Assembly (NCBI GenBank): GCA_902801325.1
Contig: CADCHQ010000002.1
Location: 62,001 to 126,000, forward strand
Origin: an uncultured Bacteroidales bacterium
Lineage (GTDB): Bacteria > Bacteroidota > Bacteroidia > Bacteroidales > Bacteroidaceae
Direction of reading: 5' to 3'
DNA length: 64,000 bases
Numbering within the stretch: position 1 is the stretch's first letter; each line of letters opens with the position of its first letter. The notes below the pieces were generated by a model. That model had not been told where the DNA came from. It saw only the letters and a program-made list of their open reading frames with translations, and did not search any database. This document shows positions 1 through 9,453 of this stretch, one piece after another. The position numbers and the translations under genes were made by a program.

Positions 1-56
1 AAGGATTAAGGATTAAAAGAATAAGGATTAGGAATTAGAAGATTGGAGATTAGGCG
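1..56. repeat. Degenerate 7-bp tandem array before the first gene
   Basis: AT-rich array of GGATTAA/GGAATTA-like heptamers running up to the GTG start of the first gene. It belongs to the same 7-bp family seen in many other gene gaps of this window. Confidence 0.7.
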
Positions 57-59
57 TTC

Positions 60-1571
60 GTGAACAAGACAAGAATCATACGCAAATTGTTTCTTCCTCG
101 TCAGCATCAACTGGACCGTTATGCGACGGAAGGCGAACAATTGCAACGCAAGGTGCTTGACCATCTTCTTGCAAAGGGCAGAAAGACTTTGTGGGGATGG
201 GAACATGGATTCGATGAAGTGGACTCATACGAGAAGTTTCGTCAGTCCTCAAATGTCAACACCTACGAAGAATTGAAGGAATACATTGAGCGCATGCGTC
301 ATGGTGAACGGAATGTGCTTTGGCCGGGTCAGATACGCTGGTATGCGAAGTCGAGCGGTACGACCAACGACAAGAGCAAATTCATTCCTGTGAGCAACGA
401 TGGTTTGCACGATACACATTATCGGGGCGGCACAGACGCTGTGGTATGGTATCTCAGGAATAACCGAGAAAGTCGCATCTTTGACGGAAACGCCCTCATC
501 CTTGGCGGAAGCCATGCACCTAACTACAATCTGAAACACTCTCTCGTAGGTGACCTCAGTGCCATTCTCATCGAGAACATCAATCCGCTGGTCAATCTCA
601 TCCGCGTTCCCAAGAAAGAGACCGCCCTGCTCTGCGACTTCGAACAAAAGCGCGACCGCATTGCCCATGAGGCTCTCAACAAGAACGTTACGAACCTGAG
701 TGGTGTGCCTTCTTGGATGCTCTCGGTTCTCGACCGCGTGATGGAGCTCTCTGGCAAGCAACACCTCGAAGAAGTGTGGCCGAACCTGGAAGTGTTCTTC
801 CATGGGGGAGTAGCCTTCACACCTTATCGTGAGCAATATCATCGCCTGATCACTACGCCTAAGATGCATTACATGGAGACGTATAACGCGAGTGAAGGAT
901 TCTTCGGACTTCAAGACGACCCATCCGACCCCTCCATGAGCTTAATGCTGGACTATGGCGTGTTCTACGAATTCATCCCGATGAACGAGTTGTCAAACGA
1001 CTCGCCAACGGTCGTACCCTTGTGGGAAGTGGAGAAAGATAAGAACTACGCGATGGTAATCACTACTTCGAGTGGACTTTGGCGATATCTGATTGGCGAC
1101 ACCGTGCGCTTTACCAGCCTCCAGCCCTATAAGTTCATCATCACCGGACGCACGAAGTCGTTCATCAACGCATTTGGCGAGGAACTTATCGTAGATAATG
1201 CCGAACGTGGCCTTGAGGTTGCTTGTAAATCAACCGACGCAGAGATTAGGGAATACACAGCAGCACCCGTCTTCATGGACGAACACGGGCAATGCCGCCA
1301 TCAATGGCTCATCGAGTTCACCAAAGAGCCACAAGACATCGAAGCCTTTGCCCATCGACTGGATTTGGCTCTGCAGACGCTCAACTCCGACTATGAGGCC
1401 AAGCGATACAAGAACATAACTCTACAACGCCTCGAGGTTATTCCAGCTCGTCGTGGAGTCTTCGATGAATGGTTGCGAAGTCAAGGCAAATTAGGTGGAC
1501 AACATAAGGTGCCCCGACTCTCAAACGATAGACGAATTATTGAACAGATATTGAAACTAAACGCCTCCTAG
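60..1571 (+). CDS. GH3-family acyl-adenylating enzyme (auxin-responsive GH3-like)
   Basis: A 503-residue cytoplasmic protein with no signal peptide. It carries the GH3 signatures of the ANL adenylating superfamily: the ATP-binding loop SSGTTNDKSKF (about residues 98-108), YNASEGFFG (about 275), GLWRYLIGDTVRF (about 340) and FGEEL (about 372). Plant members join amino acids to acyl acids through acyl-adenylates; the substrate of the many Bacteroidota members is not known, so only ATP-dependent acyl activation is inferred. The start is GTG at 60, directly after a heptamer array; homologues begin at about the same place. It is followed 63 bp later by a lipoprotein gene on the same strand, with a GC-rich palindromic repeat in the gap. 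Confidence 0.88.
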   Translation: MNKTRIIRKLFLPRQHQLDRYATEGEQLQRKVLDHLLAKGRKTLWGWEHGFDEVDSYEKFRQSSNVNTYEELKEYIERMRHGERNVLWPGQIRWYAKSSGTTNDKSKFIPVSNDGLHDTHYRGGTDAVVWYLRNNRESRIFDGNALILGGSHAPNYNLKHSLVGDLSAILIENINPLVNLIRVPKKETALLCDFEQKRDRIAHEALNKNVTNLSGVPSWMLSVLDRVMELSGKQHLEEVWPNLEVFFHGGVAFTPYREQYHRLITTPKMHYMETYNASEGFFGLQDDPSDPSMSLMLDYGVFYEFIPMNELSNDSPTVVPLWEVEKDKNYAMVITTSSGLWRYLIGDTVRFTSLQPYKFIITGRTKSFINAFGEELIVDNAERGLEVACKSTDAEIREYTAAPVFMDEHGQCRHQWLIEFTKEPQDIEAFAHRLDLALQTLNSDYEAKRYKNITLQRLEVIPARRGVFDEWLRSQGKLGGQHKVPRLSNDRRIIEQILKLNAS

Positions 1572-1576
1572 GAATT

Positions 1577-1606
1577 CTCCCCTGCCCCACCCAAGGGAGG
1601 GGGTAG
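1577..1606. repeat. GC-rich palindromic repeat, intergenic copy
   Basis: C-rich arm, CCCAAGGGAGGGG centre and G-rich arm, within the gap between the GH3-like gene and the lipoprotein gene. Related copies occur both between and inside genes across the window. Confidence 0.65.
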
Positions 1607-1634
1607 CCAAGAACTAAACTCTTAAGCCAAACCT

Positions 1635-3620
1635 ATGAGTATCATACAATGGATGCAATCATATTTACGTCCTTCCCTCGGGAAAGGACTGGGGGTGGGG
1701 TCGGCTATGCTGCTTGCAGCCTGCGCCAGCATTGGTTCACCTGATGGCGGGCCCTATGACGAGACACCCCCAAAGGTGGTGGAGTGCACACCTGCGAACA
1801 AGGCCGTTATGAACGATAAGCGAAAGGTGAGCATCCTATTCGATGAATACATCAAGATGGAGAATGCCAGCGAGAAGGTTGTTGTCTCCCCTCCTCAGAT
1901 AGAGATGCCCAATATCCGAAGCGTAGGCAAACGGGTTAAGATAGACCTGTTCGACTCACTGCAAGCCAACACCACCTATACTATCGATTTTAGCGACGCC
2001 ATCGTTGACAACAATGAAGGTAACCCCTTGGGCAAATACACATACTCTTTCAGTACAGGCGAAACCATCGACACGATGGAGGTTTCCGGCACGGTACTCG
2101 ATGCCGAGAATCTGGAACCCATAAAGGGCATACTCGTCGGACTCTATGCTGCCGACTCTACCTTCCATGACTCCCTCTTCCGCAGTCAATCTCTCATCCG
2201 CGTAGCACGTACCAACGGAAGCGGACAATTCACCATCAAGGGCGTAAAGAACGGACACTACCGCACCTATGCCCTGAAGGATATGGATGGCAATTATTTC
2301 TTCAGCCAGAAGAGCGAAATGGTGGCCTTTGACACGACTACTATCAAAACGACAAACCGCCCTGACATACGTCCCGACACAGTATGGTACGACACCACCC
2401 AGATTGAGAAAATACGCATGGTGCCCTTCATTCACTACTACCCCGACAATATTGTCCTGCGTGCTTTCCTCGAAGGCGGACAAGAGAAGCATAAACTGAA
2501 GGAAGAACGCAAGACTCCCGAATCGTTCACCATATACTTTACCGCTCCGCAGGATACATTACCGCACATCGAGGGTTTAGGCTTTGATGCAAGCCGTGTT
2601 CTCCTTGCCGAGCCGTCAGCCAAGAACGATACCATCACCTACTGGATTACCGATACCCTCTACTCGTATCCAGACACACTCTCCATCGCCCTCACCTTCC
2701 CTGAAACCGACACATTGGGCATCGACCGTCCACACACCGACACCCTTAATCTGGTGCCAAAGCAGACGCATGCCAAACTCGAGAAGGAACGACTGAAGAA
2801 CTGGGAGGATTGGCAAAAGCAACGGGAAAAGGAAATCAAGCGTGCCAAAGGAAATGTCAAGTACGAACGTAATCCCTATGAAGAGACGTTCGTCACCCAG
2901 CAGATACGTCCCTCCGGCACCATCGATCCCAACCAAAATCCCATCATCACTTTCAACGAACCCATCAGCGAGATAGACATGGACCGCGTGCACTTTGCCA
3001 TCAAGGTAGATTCCGAATACGTGGAGGCGCCGTTCGTCTTCAAACCCGTCGAGGGACAGATACGCCAGTGGCAGCTCTTTGCCGAATGGGAACCCACGCA
3101 ACGCTATCGGTTCGAGATCGACAGCATGGCCGTACATAGTGCGCTAGGGCACTTTAATGCTGGCATCAAGGCAGAGTTCCGTGTCCGTTCACTCGATGAA
3201 TATGGCGCCATCTTTGTTCACCTCATAGGAGCAGAAATCAGCGATTCCATCGACTATTACGTGCAATTGCTCAACAAGAGTGACAAACCCGTGGCCGAGA
3301 TAAAAGCCACTGATGGACGTGCCGACTTTTTCTACCTAAAGCCTGCCGATTATTATATGCGTATGTTCGTGGACCGCAACCGCAACGGCAAATGGGATAC
3401 TGGCGAGTACAAAAGCCTTACTCCTCCCGAGGAGGTGTTCTATTTTCCTCGCCCCATCCCTCTTAAAGCCAAGTTTGAGATGGAACAGGACTGGAATTTC
3501 CGAAGCATCGACTTAGCCCAGCAAAAGCCTAAAGCCATCACCAAGCAGAAGGCCGACAAGGAGAAGACGGTAAAAGACAAGAACCGCCAGCGAGAGGAAG
3601 AAAAGCGGAGAGGGAAGTAG
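1635..3620 (+). CDS. Ig-like (SbsA/Big_5-type) domain lipoprotein
   Basis: A 661-residue predicted lipoprotein. The lipobox LLAAC places the acylated Cys at residue 30, followed by ASIGSPDGGPYDETPP, a stretch typical of Bacteroidota Ig-like envelope proteins. An Ig-like domain with the usual 'P.V..P.. I.F.E.I' strand pattern follows (about 40-140). A carboxypeptidase-regulatory-like region comes next (about 145-230), a second Ig-like segment lies near 425-530, and the C-terminus is Lys/Arg/Glu-rich. Function is unknown; it is probably structural at the outer membrane or periplasm. Oddly, residues 12-23 (LRPSLGKGLGVG) are encoded by the palindromic repeat family, so repeat sequence forms part of the signal peptide. 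Confidence 0.82.
   Translation: MSIIQWMQSYLRPSLGKGLGVGSAMLLAACASIGSPDGGPYDETPPKVVECTPANKAVMNDKRKVSILFDEYIKMENASEKVVVSPPQIEMPNIRSVGKRVKIDLFDSLQANTTYTIDFSDAIVDNNEGNPLGKYTYSFSTGETIDTMEVSGTVLDAENLEPIKGILVGLYAADSTFHDSLFRSQSLIRVARTNGSGQFTIKGVKNGHYRTYALKDMDGNYFFSQKSEMVAFDTTTIKTTNRPDIRPDTVWYDTTQIEKIRMVPFIHYYPDNIVLRAFLEGGQEKHKLKEERKTPESFTIYFTAPQDTLPHIEGLGFDASRVLLAEPSAKNDTITYWITDTLYSYPDTLSIALTFPETDTLGIDRPHTDTLNLVPKQTHAKLEKERLKNWEDWQKQREKEIKRAKGNVKYERNPYEETFVTQQIRPSGTIDPNQNPIITFNEPISEIDMDRVHFAIKVDSEYVEAPFVFKPVEGQIRQWQLFAEWEPTQRYRFEIDSMAVHSALGHFNAGIKAEFRVRSLDEYGAIFVHLIGAEISDSIDYYVQLLNKSDKPVAEIKATDGRADFFYLKPADYYMRMFVDRNRNGKWDTGEYKSLTPPEEVFYFPRPIPLKAKFEMEQDWNFRSIDLAQQKPKAITKQKADKEKTVKDKNRQREEEKRRGK
1668..1704. 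repeat. Palindromic repeat inside the lipoprotein signal peptide
   Basis: Core CCCTCGGG flanked by GGACTGGGGGTGGGGTC. Reverse-complemented, this matches the element in the btuD-like gene (22083-22121). It is in frame and encodes the PSLGKGLGVGS stretch. Confidence 0.75.
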
Positions 3621-3749
3621 GTACTCGTCCTTCCTCGATGGGAAGGAGAGATAAATTAAAAGAGAAAAAATTAAAATGTGTAATTGACAAGGGAGAATTA
3701 AACATTTTGGAACTTAAGACATCATATTAGAAAACAAAAGCATACGACT

Positions 3750-4580
3750 ATGAAAAAGAATATTCGCCTCATTCTGCTCTCTCATTTTCTCCTTTTCTCA
3801 TTTTCCCAATTTCTCTCCGCCCAATGCCCTGTGCAGAACACTGCCTTTCAGGATGGGGAACGACTGGAATATAAACTCTTTTTCAACTGGAAGTTCATAT
3901 GGAAGACCGCAGGTTCTGCCTCGATGACAACGAAGAAGACTACCTACCAAGGCAAGTCGGCTTTCCAGACCGACCTCATAACGCGTACCTCCGGCCGCAT
4001 CGACAAATGGTTCTGTATGCGCGACACCTTGCGCTCCATCTTCACCCCTCAAGTCGTACCCCTCTTCTATCGTAAGGGAGCCAACGAGGGAGGTAAATAT
4101 CGCGTCAACGAAATAACCTACAAATATTCTGGGGGACAAGCCCAACTCCACCAACGTTATCGTCATGGCGACGGACGCATCACCGAGGCTGACAACCGTT
4201 CGTCTGAATGTCCCTACGATATGGTTAGCATGGTCATGCGTTGCCGTAGTTACAAAGCCAGTGACTTCACCATCGGGCAACGTGTTCCTTTCCAATTTGC
4301 TGACGGCGACAGGATAAAGACCGAGACCCTCATCTATCGTGGTGTTAAGAACTTCACCACCGAAGGGGAGAACCCCGTCACTTATCGTTGCCTCGTCTTC
4401 TCTTACCTCGAGAAAAACAGCAAGGGTAAGGAAAAGGAAATCGTAACCTTTTACATCACTGACGACGATAACCATATCCCCGTCCGCCTCGACCTCAATC
4501 TCCGTTTTGGCACCGCCAAGGCATACCTCAAGTCCGCCACTGGCCTACGCAATCCCGAGACTAGCATCATAAAGAAGTGA
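3750..4580 (+). CDS. DUF3108 family secreted protein
   Basis: A 276-residue protein with a signal peptide (hydrophobic LILLSHFLLFSFSQFLS, probable cleavage after SAQ near residue 25). The mature part matches the DUF3108 pattern of Bacteroidota periplasmic proteins: an FQDGERLEYKLFFNWKFIW start, an internal 'PYDMVSMVMRCR' helix, and a C-terminal 'DDNHIPVRLDLNLRFGTAKAYL' motif shared by the family. Molecular function is unknown. The signal-peptide codons (3770-3822) read as degenerate heptamers of TCATTTT type, so this segment may have drifted from a repeat array. The gene ends just before a convergent terminator. Confidence 0.82.
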   Translation: MKKNIRLILLSHFLLFSFSQFLSAQCPVQNTAFQDGERLEYKLFFNWKFIWKTAGSASMTTKKTTYQGKSAFQTDLITRTSGRIDKWFCMRDTLRSIFTPQVVPLFYRKGANEGGKYRVNEITYKYSGGQAQLHQRYRHGDGRITEADNRSSECPYDMVSMVMRCRSYKASDFTIGQRVPFQFADGDRIKTETLIYRGVKNFTTEGENPVTYRCLVFSYLEKNSKGKEKEIVTFYITDDDNHIPVRLDLNLRFGTAKAYLKSATGLRNPETSIIKK

Positions 4581-4596
4581 CATTTGCGCTTCGCTA

Positions 4597-4633
4597 ATTA
4601 ATAATTAATAATGAATAGAGAATAGAGAACCGA
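4597..4633. repeat. Short heptamer array
   Basis: TAATTAA, TAATTAA, TAATGAA, TAGAGAA, TAGAGAA in 7-bp register between the DUF3108 stop and the terminator hairpin. Confidence 0.65.
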
Positions 4634-4656
4634 GAGCCCAATGGCCCTCGGTTCTC
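4625..4656. terminator. Bidirectional terminator hairpin between convergent genes
   Basis: Inverted arms GAGAACCGAG (4625-4634) and CTCGGTTCTC (4647-4656) form a 10-bp stem. It sits between the + DUF3108 gene and the - GH43-GH88 gene, so it can serve both. Confidence 0.75.
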
Positions 4657-4721
4657 CGTGTTATCTATCTGCCCTACGTTCTCTGTTTGACTTTTGGGGG
4701 CGTTAGAGGAACTACTTCCTA

Positions 4722-7511
4722 TTATTTATAAAAACCTTTCAAGCGCAATAAGGCCTCTATGTAATAATAGTCAGCATAAACGATGCTGGCATCAATCTCA
4801 GAACCTGCAGGATGGTTTCCTGTGGAGTGCATGAGGAACGATACGTTGCCGTCGCCACTCTGGTAACGTGGAGAACTCAAGTCCGTGAGCATATTGACGG
4901 CGGCATTGTTGTATTCGCGCGAACGACTGCGACTTGAATAGTTACTGAGTTCCAGCAGGGCAGACGCTACGACACAGGCAGCAGAAGCATCCTTCGGAGC
5001 ACCTAGTCCGCGTGGGTCGTCCATATCCCACAAAGGCACCCAGTCATCACTGGTCTCACCAAGACGTTTCAGATATATGTCGGCAACCTTTTGGGCAAAT
5101 TCCAGGAACTTGCGATCTTTCGTCCAACGGTACACCATCGTGTAGCCGTAGATAGCCCACGCCTGACCCCGACTCCACATTGAAGCGTCGCTGTAGCCCT
5201 GATGGGTTACGCCTTTAATGAACTTACCCGTCAGTGTGTCATAAACAGCCACGTGGTAGCAGGAACCATCGGGACGGAAGTGGTTCTTCATCGTAGTCTC
5301 GGCATGTGTGGTTGCTATCTTCTTGAGTGAAGAGTTGCCTCCGTTTGCGGCAGCCCAGAAGAGCAGGTCGAGGTTTATCATATTGTCCATAATGGTGTTG
5401 TGACCTCCGTAGTCCTTAACGTGGCGTGGCCAACTCAGGATGGTTCCAACCGTAGGATTGAACAGGGTAGCAAGTGTGTCGGCAGCAGATAGCATAACAG
5501 GTTGGTAGCGCTGAGCAACCGTGCGGTCGTGGGCAATACCCTTCCCGAACGATCCCAGCATGATAAAGCCCAAATCGTGGTCATAAGCGGGTTGTTGAGC
5601 CAATGGTTGCAACGGTTCTGTGAATCCTTCGGCAGCACGACGAACTTCCTCATCGCCTGAAGCAGCATAATCCATCCAAAGAATGCCAGGCCAGAAGCCT
5701 GAGCACCACTCCTCGGCAATAGCAGGACGACAGTTCCACACAGACTGTCCCAACAGGATGTTGCGCGGCTCCTGAGCAAAATTGTAAGGTTGCAAGGTCT
5801 CGAGTGCCCGTTTCACCTGACGATGGCAATAGGCCAACTGTTTATCAACATCAAACTTTTGTTGTGAACCAGGAAGTGCTGTGAAGCGTATCCAATCGAC
5901 GTCCAGCCAACCACGATTGACATCGTCGCGCTCGCTTTCTGCCACGAAACCTATCTTGGCACCAATCCATTTACCTTCCTTCATCGTGAAGTTAACGCCT
6001 GCAGAAGTGAATTTCCGACCATCTTGACTATATGCAAATGTGCAAACTCCATCGTTGACAGTGGCTTGCAGGTAGAGGTCGAAGTAGATGGCTGGAGCAT
6101 ATCGTGTGGTATCTTTGGCAGTAGGTTGTAGACGCTCTACGACGGTGGACGTTTCGGTTTTTCCCTCATCGGCCCCCATACAAGTGCGGCGCTGTATAAC
6201 GAAATGGTCGCCTTCGCGACGGATGACGAGTGCCGAATAGTCACGTCCCATCATGACCAAACCGCCCCACTGACCATCAGCCTTCGCAGCCATGCGGACG
6301 CGAGCCGTTGCTACGAAACGCGTAGCAGGCAATTTTTGCAACAGCAGATTGGGTGCCTGCCACAAGGAGCCTGTCAACTGACGTGTGTATAAGCGCATGT
6401 GCCCATCAGCAGTTGGCATTCCGTAGGTCTGGTCATAGTTGGCGTGCCACTGCCATTGCAGTCCCAAGCCATTGGTAAAGTCATCGCTTTCCTGTGGGTT
6501 ATATCGTATATTCGAAACCGTTCGAGGTTTGCGACCACCGGTCATAGGCACTCCCTTGTCACCCATAATAGGCCAACCCGATGACCAGTCGACGGGTTGC
6601 AGCATAACGACACGCCCCAAGGCACCTTTATCGTTGAAGTGGAGGAACCAGTCCTCACCTTGTGATGTATGTACCCAACCTCCCTGATGAGGGCCGTTAA
6701 TGGTGGTTTTTCCCTTTTCCAAAACTTTCTTCCACTCATAGGGACCATATGGCGAACGCGAACGCATAGCTAGTTGCCAACCTTGTTCGACACCGCCGGC
6801 AGGGCACATAATCCAGTACCATCCGTCACGTTTGTACATCTTCGGACCTTCGGCTGTGTGATTGACTTGTCCTCCATCGAAGACGATGCGTGGCAGACCA
6901 ATGGCATGTGTCCCATCGGCCGACATCTCGCGCACGGTAAGAACGGAGTTAAATCCAGCCCGCGAATTGGCCCAAGCATTTACCAAATAACACCGACCGT
7001 CGTCATCCCATAAGGGACAAGGATCTATGAGTCCCCGTCCAGGCACAACGCAGACAGGCTTTGTAAACCGAGGAACAAACGAAGCAGATTGGCGATTAAT
7101 CGGTGACTTGACCATAAAAATACCACGGTCGGGGTCTCCCCAATAAATGAAGAGTGAATCGTTGCGATAACGAATGGAAGGAGCCCATACACCATTCCCG
7201 TGAGCCGGCTGGTCGAACGCTTCAGCTGGTTCCAACTGTGGCAGGGCATGACCCACGATTTCCCAGTTCACGAGGTCACGCGAGTGTAGTATAGGCAAAC
7301 CTGGTACACAGTTGAACGATGAAGCTGTCAGGTAGTAGTCATCGCCCACAACACAGACGTCGGGGTCACTGTAGTCGGCATAAAGCACTGGATTTTGATA
7401 TGTGCCATCGCCGCGGTCGGGCATCCATACCTGTGATTGATAAGGGCTCTGCGCTTGTAAGCCAACACATAATGCGAGTAGAAGAACGAAAAATAGGGTG
7501 CGGTGCTTCAT
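4722..7511 (-). CDS. Secreted GH43-GH88 fusion glycosidase
   Basis: 929 residues with signal peptide (cleavage near LQAQ, residue 21). Residues about 35-340 form a GH43 five-bladed propeller with SDPDV (48-52), the DPCPLWDDDG segment and the AEGPKMY acid motif. About 345-550 is a GH43-type C-terminal beta-sandwich. About 565-925 is a GH88 (alpha/alpha)6 domain with YDHDLGFIM (near 643) and DNMINLDLL (near 708), the usual positions of its catalytic Asp pair. GH43 removes xylosyl or arabinosyl groups; GH88 removes 4,5-unsaturated uronic acids left by lyases. One chain therefore combines a debranching enzyme with the enzyme that clears lyase products. It is the last gene of a leftward run whose upstream members include two lyase-like genes. 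Confidence 0.88.
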   Translation of the reverse strand: MKHRTLFFVLLLALCVGLQAQSPYQSQVWMPDRGDGTYQNPVLYADYSDPDVCVVGDDYYLTASSFNCVPGLPILHSRDLVNWEIVGHALPQLEPAEAFDQPAHGNGVWAPSIRYRNDSLFIYWGDPDRGIFMVKSPINRQSASFVPRFTKPVCVVPGRGLIDPCPLWDDDGRCYLVNAWANSRAGFNSVLTVREMSADGTHAIGLPRIVFDGGQVNHTAEGPKMYKRDGWYWIMCPAGGVEQGWQLAMRSRSPYGPYEWKKVLEKGKTTINGPHQGGWVHTSQGEDWFLHFNDKGALGRVVMLQPVDWSSGWPIMGDKGVPMTGGRKPRTVSNIRYNPQESDDFTNGLGLQWQWHANYDQTYGMPTADGHMRLYTRQLTGSLWQAPNLLLQKLPATRFVATARVRMAAKADGQWGGLVMMGRDYSALVIRREGDHFVIQRRTCMGADEGKTETSTVVERLQPTAKDTTRYAPAIYFDLYLQATVNDGVCTFAYSQDGRKFTSAGVNFTMKEGKWIGAKIGFVAESERDDVNRGWLDVDWIRFTALPGSQQKFDVDKQLAYCHRQVKRALETLQPYNFAQEPRNILLGQSVWNCRPAIAEEWCSGFWPGILWMDYAASGDEEVRRAAEGFTEPLQPLAQQPAYDHDLGFIMLGSFGKGIAHDRTVAQRYQPVMLSAADTLATLFNPTVGTILSWPRHVKDYGGHNTIMDNMINLDLLFWAAANGGNSSLKKIATTHAETTMKNHFRPDGSCYHVAVYDTLTGKFIKGVTHQGYSDASMWSRGQAWAIYGYTMVYRWTKDRKFLEFAQKVADIYLKRLGETSDDWVPLWDMDDPRGLGAPKDASAACVVASALLELSNYSSRSRSREYNNAAVNMLTDLSSPRYQSGDGNVSFLMHSTGNHPAGSEIDASIVYADYYYIEALLRLKGFYK

Positions 7512-7527
7512 GATTATTCAGGGATTT

Positions 7528-9453
7528 TTACTTTGCTACGGGACTAAAGTGCAGGGCAGCACCACCACTGGACTGGAGTTGCAGGGTAATAGGCTTGCCG
7601 GGACTTTTTATTGTTTTCTTTTCACATCTAACTTTCGTACGTGTGTTCAGCGCGGGGTCGTCATTATATATGGTGACCATCCATTTTGAATTATGATGCT
7701 TAATTATTGAATTACCTATCAGGAAATCAGTGGGGATGGTTATCGTTCGAGCCTCGGTATTGGTCATACAGCCTACGAACCAATCTGTGCCACTACGACG
7801 GGCCTGAATGATGTACTCCCCAGGACGTCCGTCAAGGGCTATGCTCTCGTCGAAGGCTGTAGGGCAGTCCTTCCAAAACTGCAGTTCCTCCTCACCTTTG
7901 TCAACAAAAGGCAGGTCGTACCAAAACAGGAACTGCAGAGGACTGTAGTAAACAGCCGCCATTGCCAACTGGTGGCCTTTGGTATTCTTCACACGATTGT
8001 TGAAATAGCAGAGTGTGTAATCGGCTGGTCCGCACAGAAAGCGCGTAAAGGGAAGCAAGGTGTTGTGATCAGCATCGGGCATCTCTTCATTACCACGAAT
8101 GCCCTCCTGCGTCATCAAGTTAGGCCAAGTGCGACTGAGACCCGTCGGGCGATATTCGTCGTGAATGTCCACCATTAACTGATGTTCAGCACACTTGGCT
8201 ACAGCATCATGCAACCAAGTCGTCCACTGCTGATTGCCCACCTGAACAAAACCGAACTTAATGCCACTAACACCCCATTGCTTATATAAAGGAAGTATCT
8301 CGTCGAGTTGACGATAGAGGGCACGCTGGTTGACGTAGAGCCATACACCGATGCCCTTGCTCTTAGCATAATCACAGATTTCTGGCATCGTGAAGTCACG
8401 TGTCTCAGCCACCCTAGTAGCATCGCTTTCCACTTTCCCTTCAGGTCCGTACCAGCCCGCATCCAGCTCCACATAATCGATTCCGAACTCAGCACAGTAG
8501 TCGATACTTTTCATAATTGAAGCCTTGTCTAGTCGAGACGAACGAAAGGCCTTTCCTGGCTTAACAAAAGAGAAATCAATAGTTGAAGACTCTGACGATG
8601 GAGGTTCATTCAGATTAAGTACCAAATCCTTGTGGTTGATAAGGTCGACCGGACGCTCTGCAGCCATGATGACACGCCAAGGGGTGTTATAAGGCGAAAT
8701 AATGTCGGCACTCGAGTACATGGCAATCTGCAATTCGTTATCCTTTACAAGTCGAAACTTGCCACGTGCATAGTCCTTCATAGCGGCCTCGAGCAAAGCA
8801 ACGTATGTTCCATCGGGAGTTTGAAGAAGCAATGGGCGTTCACACTCAAGCCATTCCCCTTCCATCCTTAACCCTCTCCTACTATATGGTCCTTGCGCCC
8901 ATTCTTCATACCATGCAGTCGTTCCATCTGGGAGGACAAACGAGGTCCGTTCACTTGTAACGTGCAAGAAGAGACCGTTACACGTCTCAGGAAAATGATA
9001 ACGGAATGCTATGCCCTCGTCGTAGGCCCGAAGGACGATGTCCATCGCATAGAATTTGCGTTTGTCGTAGCCCCCTGTAATAGAGCCTTGCCCATTTGAA
9101 CCTTTCTCGTAGTGCAGTACAAGTTGGTTGTAATGGTCGCGAATTAGCGCATTCTCGCCATACAACGGTCTCCAAATCGTATCAATAGACAAATATTCTT
9201 CACTCTTCAGCAAGAGGTCACTGCACCAATCTTCATTATTGCCACGCGGTACAGCCAATGCTGACTCGAAAAGACGATTGTCGATGTCGATACCAAGCCG
9301 ACTCTTTTCTACAATTACCTTATTATTATAGGTCACACTATATGTCAAGCCGTCGATGGTAACTATATACTTGCCATCGGGAGATGACAATTGACGAGCG
9401 AAACCATTTAACACAAAGGTGGCAAAGACAAGCAGGGTGATCTTTTTCATCAT
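7528..9453 (-). CDS. GH97 family glycoside hydrolase
   Basis: Start chosen at the ATG at 9453, whose ATGA overlaps the TGA of the upstream gene by 4 nt; the reading frame extends further upstream but lacks a signal peptide there. About 641 residues with a signal peptide (MMKKITLLVFATFVLNGFA). N-terminal beta-sandwich begins LSSPDGKY, the TIM barrel includes YVELDAGWYGPEGK, and the C-terminal domain closes the protein. GH97 enzymes are alpha-glucosidases or alpha-galactosidases. The position of the retaining-type Asp nucleophile reads GIKFGF (near 399), without an Asp, and HDEYRPTG (near 432) keeps a conserved Glu; this fits the inverting SusB-like branch, by inference. Probably exported to the periplasm. 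Confidence 0.85.
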   Translation of the reverse strand: MMKKITLLVFATFVLNGFARQLSSPDGKYIVTIDGLTYSVTYNNKVIVEKSRLGIDIDNRLFESALAVPRGNNEDWCSDLLLKSEEYLSIDTIWRPLYGENALIRDHYNQLVLHYEKGSNGQGSITGGYDKRKFYAMDIVLRAYDEGIAFRYHFPETCNGLFLHVTSERTSFVLPDGTTAWYEEWAQGPYSRRGLRMEGEWLECERPLLLQTPDGTYVALLEAAMKDYARGKFRLVKDNELQIAMYSSADIISPYNTPWRVIMAAERPVDLINHKDLVLNLNEPPSSESSTIDFSFVKPGKAFRSSRLDKASIMKSIDYCAEFGIDYVELDAGWYGPEGKVESDATRVAETRDFTMPEICDYAKSKGIGVWLYVNQRALYRQLDEILPLYKQWGVSGIKFGFVQVGNQQWTTWLHDAVAKCAEHQLMVDIHDEYRPTGLSRTWPNLMTQEGIRGNEEMPDADHNTLLPFTRFLCGPADYTLCYFNNRVKNTKGHQLAMAAVYYSPLQFLFWYDLPFVDKGEEELQFWKDCPTAFDESIALDGRPGEYIIQARRSGTDWFVGCMTNTEARTITIPTDFLIGNSIIKHHNSKWMVTIYNDDPALNTRTKVRCEKKTIKSPGKPITLQLQSSGGAALHFSPVAK

